Source of the DNA: Chara braunii
Taxonomy: Eukaryota > Streptophyta > Charophyceae > Charales > Characeae
Direction of reading: 5' to 3'
NCBI GenBank assembly: GCA_003427395.1
Contig: BFEA01000001.1
Location: 1,488,443-1,508,654 of the forward strand
DNA length: 20,212 nt
A program made the translations under genes and the position numbers. Under the pieces are notes generated by a model that was given only the letters and a program-made list of their open reading frames with translations, searched no databases and was not told where the DNA came from. Of the stretch, positions 17,134 to 20,212 are shown one piece after another (position 1 is the first letter of the stretch; each line of letters opens with the position of its first letter).

Positions 17134-19298
17134 CTAGGTGCTTGCATCAAGAACTTTGTCGTATCGGCAACTTTCACCGAGATCCATTTTCGTGGCGATA
17201 GTAATCTTCGTTCCTTTATGTTCCTCTTGACCGACGGTCATCATAGCTCGATCAACCCTTTTTTTGAAAGAAGGGGTCTTCGATGACGTGGTCGCCTCGA
17301 TGAGGATGGGCGTCATAGGTGTCTCATATCTTGACTGTAAGATAATTTTGACGCTTTGACTCTTCACTGTCTTATTTCCTTATCTAATGGTGCTCATCTG
17401 ACCTCCACGTCCTCTTTTATCGAAGAAAATATGGATGCATCCCTCAGATTGTCGGCCCTTTTGGCGTACTTCCGGTCGTCAAGTACCACAATCCCGTAGT
17501 CTATCGCCTTTTGAAGATCAGTGCGATCCCTTTCAACATGGCCATCCGAACAACAATAGACGCATGTGTTACCAGGAGAAGATGATCCATCCTCGACACG
17601 TCTATATCCTCTATCTCCACCTGATACCCGAGCATCATGAGGATCCGGGCCAGGCTCACGTTGTCCTCTAGCATCATCACGATGGTCCCGATCAACATCT
17701 CTCCTCTCGTATCGCTCGAGGGAATTGTCTCATCAGTCTCTCGCCGTCACATGGTCATTCCTATCTAGACTCTTAGGATACTCTTCTGCATGTCCGGGGT
17801 TATGGGGACCTCGCACATACCTTGGCCTGTAAGGGTAGGTCTCCACCCGACCGTCTAGTCGATACCCGTTGCCCCTACCTCTCGTATAGCCTCTAGAATA
17901 GTCAACCTGTCGATCTCGATCCTCCTCCTTGTACCTAGGGGGATCATCGCGTCGTATATGATACTCCTGCTCCCTCGATTGATAATCGGCCAGTGTCCGA
18001 GGATTTTTATCCTCCTCATCTCTCCACAGTCCTGGTCTCGGTTATCCTCCCTCAGCAAGTACGTCGGACCAGTTCCCAACCCGATCGCACCTCAACAAGT
18101 TTGACGGACTATTCCTCACCTGATCACCAACTATCTCCGTCTTTGCCTCTATCCTGACGACTTGTCGAGCCAAGCCCTTGATCATCTCTCTCAGGTCCGA
18201 ATCATCCGTGATGTTTGTTCACCGGTCTCTAGGTCCATCAAGGGGGTATCGGTGGTCTGCCCAAGGCCTATCATCAAAATCTGGGCACCTCTCTACACTG
18301 GAAGGACGAAAAGGCGACCGGAGACCCTCCCTGCGACGTAATGCAGTCCAGACCAGGTCCTTAATACTCATCAACGTCAGCACTTACTGCCAGCCAGTCT
18401 AAGGACCGTTGAAAATTCGAGACAATCGTGTGGAACGTCTCTCAGAATCCCTTTTTGCTTCCCCTTTGATAGTTGACTGATGAAAATGGTGCATCTGTCA
18501 ATCTCCAACAACTTCCCCTTTGCCCCCAGAATATCCGACATCTTCTCAAACCTACTCCCAAACGCTAGAACACTCTCATCCTCTTCCTGCCTCAGCTTCT
18601 CCACGTCTTTCATAGAGTACCTCATATCCTCATGTTTGAAGAGCTGATACAAATTTTCCCTGTAAGTCTTCCAGCGTCGATCCTTTGGCCTCGCACTCTT
18701 TTATCTCCTTGCCTAAGCTTGAATCAGAGTTGAACATGAAGCTGTCAATAATCTTATCCTTTGTCCACTGGCTATGATACACATACCGCTCCCACTTCTC
18801 TAAGTAATAAGAAATCCCATATCCTCTGAAGATGGGAGGCTTGGTATCAAGCTCTGGGGTTTGATGTGATATAATATATATGTCTCGCCTCTCATAGGGA
18901 AGAGTATAAGACTCCCCAGTCTCCGGATCGAAAAAGCATCGAGGCAGACTGTTATATTTGCCTCTCTCCCTATCACACCATCCTCGCTCTCTCCAATCAT
19001 CTCTCTCACGATTACCTCTCATCTCCTTATGTCTCGAATTTGGTGACCTCGGACGATACTATCGATCGTGGCTTATGGTCACTGGCCCCGTTCTACTTCT
19101 CTCTCGTTCTGCAGCCACGGACTGAGTCAGGCAAATAGCCTTTGATATGTCAGTCACCTCCGACTTCCCATCGTCGTCCGAGCTCTCACATGTCAGTGTA
19201 GTTTGTTTAAAGCGCTCCTCTAGCTCGCGAAGGGCTCGATCCGGTGAGGGGTGGTATCCTCCCGTATCTACCTGAACTCCCATAGTTCCGAACTTCAT
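17134..19298 (-). pseudogene. Ty3/gypsy gag relic (element C) with damaged zinc knuckle
   Basis: Starts at an ATG (19296-19298). An acidic N-terminal part is followed by a TAG at 19059-19061 in the same frame, then an Arg/Glu/Asp-rich segment, the capsid-like core (FDPETGESYTLPYERRD, SYYLEKWERYVYHSQW) and, after a frameshift near 18660, YQLFKHEDMRYSMKDVEKL and SVLAFGSRFEKMSDIL, typical of a retrotransposon gag core. From about 18370 down to 17400 one frame carries a likely coiled-coil (LREMIKGLARQVVRIEAK), a long basic/acidic stretch (RYERRDVDRDHRDD) and a zinc knuckle CVYCCSDGHVERDR (17523-17564) whose last Cys is Arg. Several TGA and TAA codons, including TGA-TGA near 17730, interrupt it. 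The tail reads DYGIVVLDDRKYAKRA. Gag would bind element RNA. Sequence differs from element B's gag, so this is another family. Confidence 0.82.
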
Positions 19299-19320
19299 AC
19301 CTTGTGTGTCTCCTCAGGAG

Positions 19321-19654
19321 CCCGGACCTAATTAATAAGTCTAAGTAGGACTGTCTGACAATCCTCAGAGCTATAAGTCCGTATTTCACACTTAACGAAC
19401 GATAAACTAACTAAAATCACTCATTCAACCCGGACCTATGATGAATTGCTCCCTCATGTCTCCATCCTACTAGATTTGTTGGCACAACCCATGATGCTCT
19501 GCCATCCACCTCGGTGAAATAGAGCCTCAACCTAATGTGAGGGTTGTCAGAAAGGGCTTGCAGCACGGACCTATTAATTTTTCTCCCTCCTTGAACTAGA
19601 TCTCTACCGGGGGATATGTCGGGTAACCCCAGTCCGGATCCTAGCCCGGACCTA
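19321..19654 (+). repeat. Four dispersed copies of a C(C/A)CGGACCTA motif
   Basis: Copies start at 19321, about 19429, 19564 and 19645. Each is followed by an AT-rich AATTAAT, TGATGAATT, TTAATTT or ATGATTT stretch. Spacing is irregular (about 80-135 bp). A related agcccggacct occurs at about 17018. Confidence 0.7.
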
Positions 19655-20067
19655 ATGATTTAGCTGGATTAAAGCACTTATAATCGTATTGGGTAGGCGG
19701 GATGGGGGAACACCTCTAACTGTTGACTTTCGTATGAGAGAGGAAAAACTCGGTCAGAAATATGCAAGTGAGAAAACATTACGAGACATTAGTAAAGACA
19801 AGCACACAAAGGATTAGGAAAGAGGCGTCAAGGAGGACTAACTGGGAAATCGATCCCCTGTCAAGGGTCAACCTAGCCCTTGCGGTTCAGAGTCGGGCTG
19901 AAGCCGTACTAATATCCTCAGTCGGTTAGTGATAAACAAAGTCTAGACAGATCTAAATAGGAAAGAGTGTCGAAATTCGGGTTTAAATAAAGCCTACATG
20001 CCTTATTCAAAAAATATTCAAATACAAGGCATGTGCCAGGGTTGTTTTGGCGCCTACCAGTTGGGCC

Positions 20068-20091
20068 GACCCGTAGGCAGACCCGTAGGCG
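20068..20091 (+). repeat. 12-bp tandem pair gacccgtaggc(a/g)
   Basis: Two adjacent units, 20068-20079 and 20080-20091, differing only in the last base. Confidence 0.85.
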
Positions 20092-20204
20092 GTCGGTAGA
20101 CTGCCCAAATTTTTTTATTTTTATTTTTGATGGCATGGTCGTGTGCGGCTTGAGGAGAGCCGCCCAAATCCGCAATAAAATTTTGTGGGGTTGTGGAGTT
20201 GGAT

Positions 20205-20212
20205 GGGGGGGG
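20205..20212. repeat. Poly-G run at window end
   Basis: Eight G close the window, preceded by other G-rich sequence. See the poly-C run at the start. Confidence 0.85.

Larger units (their letters stand above)
19299..20212 (-). other. Leader or upstream region of element C, no gene recognised
   Basis: This lies upstream of the gag ATG on the element's strand. It contains a recurring CCGGACCTA motif and a 12-bp tandem pair. It may hold the 5' untranslated region and part of an LTR, but no second LTR or primer site is identifiable in the window, so the boundary cannot be set. An 85-codon minus-strand frame at 19918-20175 has no recognisable domain. Confidence 0.5.

Noticed and set aside
19918-20175. 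Minus-strand frame of 85 codons near the window end
   Set aside because: No recognisable domain, and the frame is in simple and repeat-bearing sequence at a suspect scaffold edge.
1-20212. tRNA and rRNA genes
   Set aside because: No cloverleaf with a TTCRANY-type loop and matched acceptor arms, and no rRNA-like conserved segment, was seen on either strand; a covariance-model scan was not possible here.

Overview
The window reads as repeat-rich nuclear DNA of a eukaryote, made almost entirely of decayed retrotransposons. There are no operons, ribosome-binding sites or intact genes. A chromodomain Ty3/gypsy element, a zinc-finger-ended LINE and many CAG-to-TAG type stops would suit the green plant lineage, including a large-genome streptophyte alga. 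That placement is inference and no species can be named from sequence alone. One stretch, 5984-6092, carries a sequencing-library junction, so the window is an assembled scaffold with at least one artefact. 

Layout from left to right. (1) 1-1075: a poly-C start, then the RNase H to integrase part of a decayed Ty3/gypsy pol on the + strand (element A). (2) 1076-2103: non-coding flank with A-rich and pyrimidine-rich tracts. (3) 2104-13924: one nearly complete Ty3/gypsy chromovirus on the - strand (element B). It has two direct LTRs of about 930-940 bp (TGC...GCA ends), a 4-bp target duplication GAGG, a polypurine tract, a decayed initiator-Met-tRNA-like primer site, and gag, protease, RT, RNase H, integrase and chromodomain in order, all broken by stops and frameshifts. 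(4) 2951-6122, inside B's left (3') LTR: a 5'-truncated LINE on the + strand with a poly-A tail and a 12-13 bp target duplication. B's right LTR supplies the empty-site version. (5) 13929-16858: non-coding flank with G, TA and CT simple repeats and a degenerate 57-bp tandem repeat. (6) 16859-20212: a third Ty3/gypsy relic on the - strand (element C). It has a long charged gag with a damaged zinc knuckle, preceded by a repeat-bearing leader that runs to the G-rich end of the window. 

Order of events: B inserted into the flank, its LTRs diverged, and the LINE then inserted in one LTR. A, the LINE, B and C all decayed, with many in-frame stops of the TAG type at places where a CAG (Gln) codon is plausible. 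I found no CRISPR array, tRNA, rRNA or convincing host gene.
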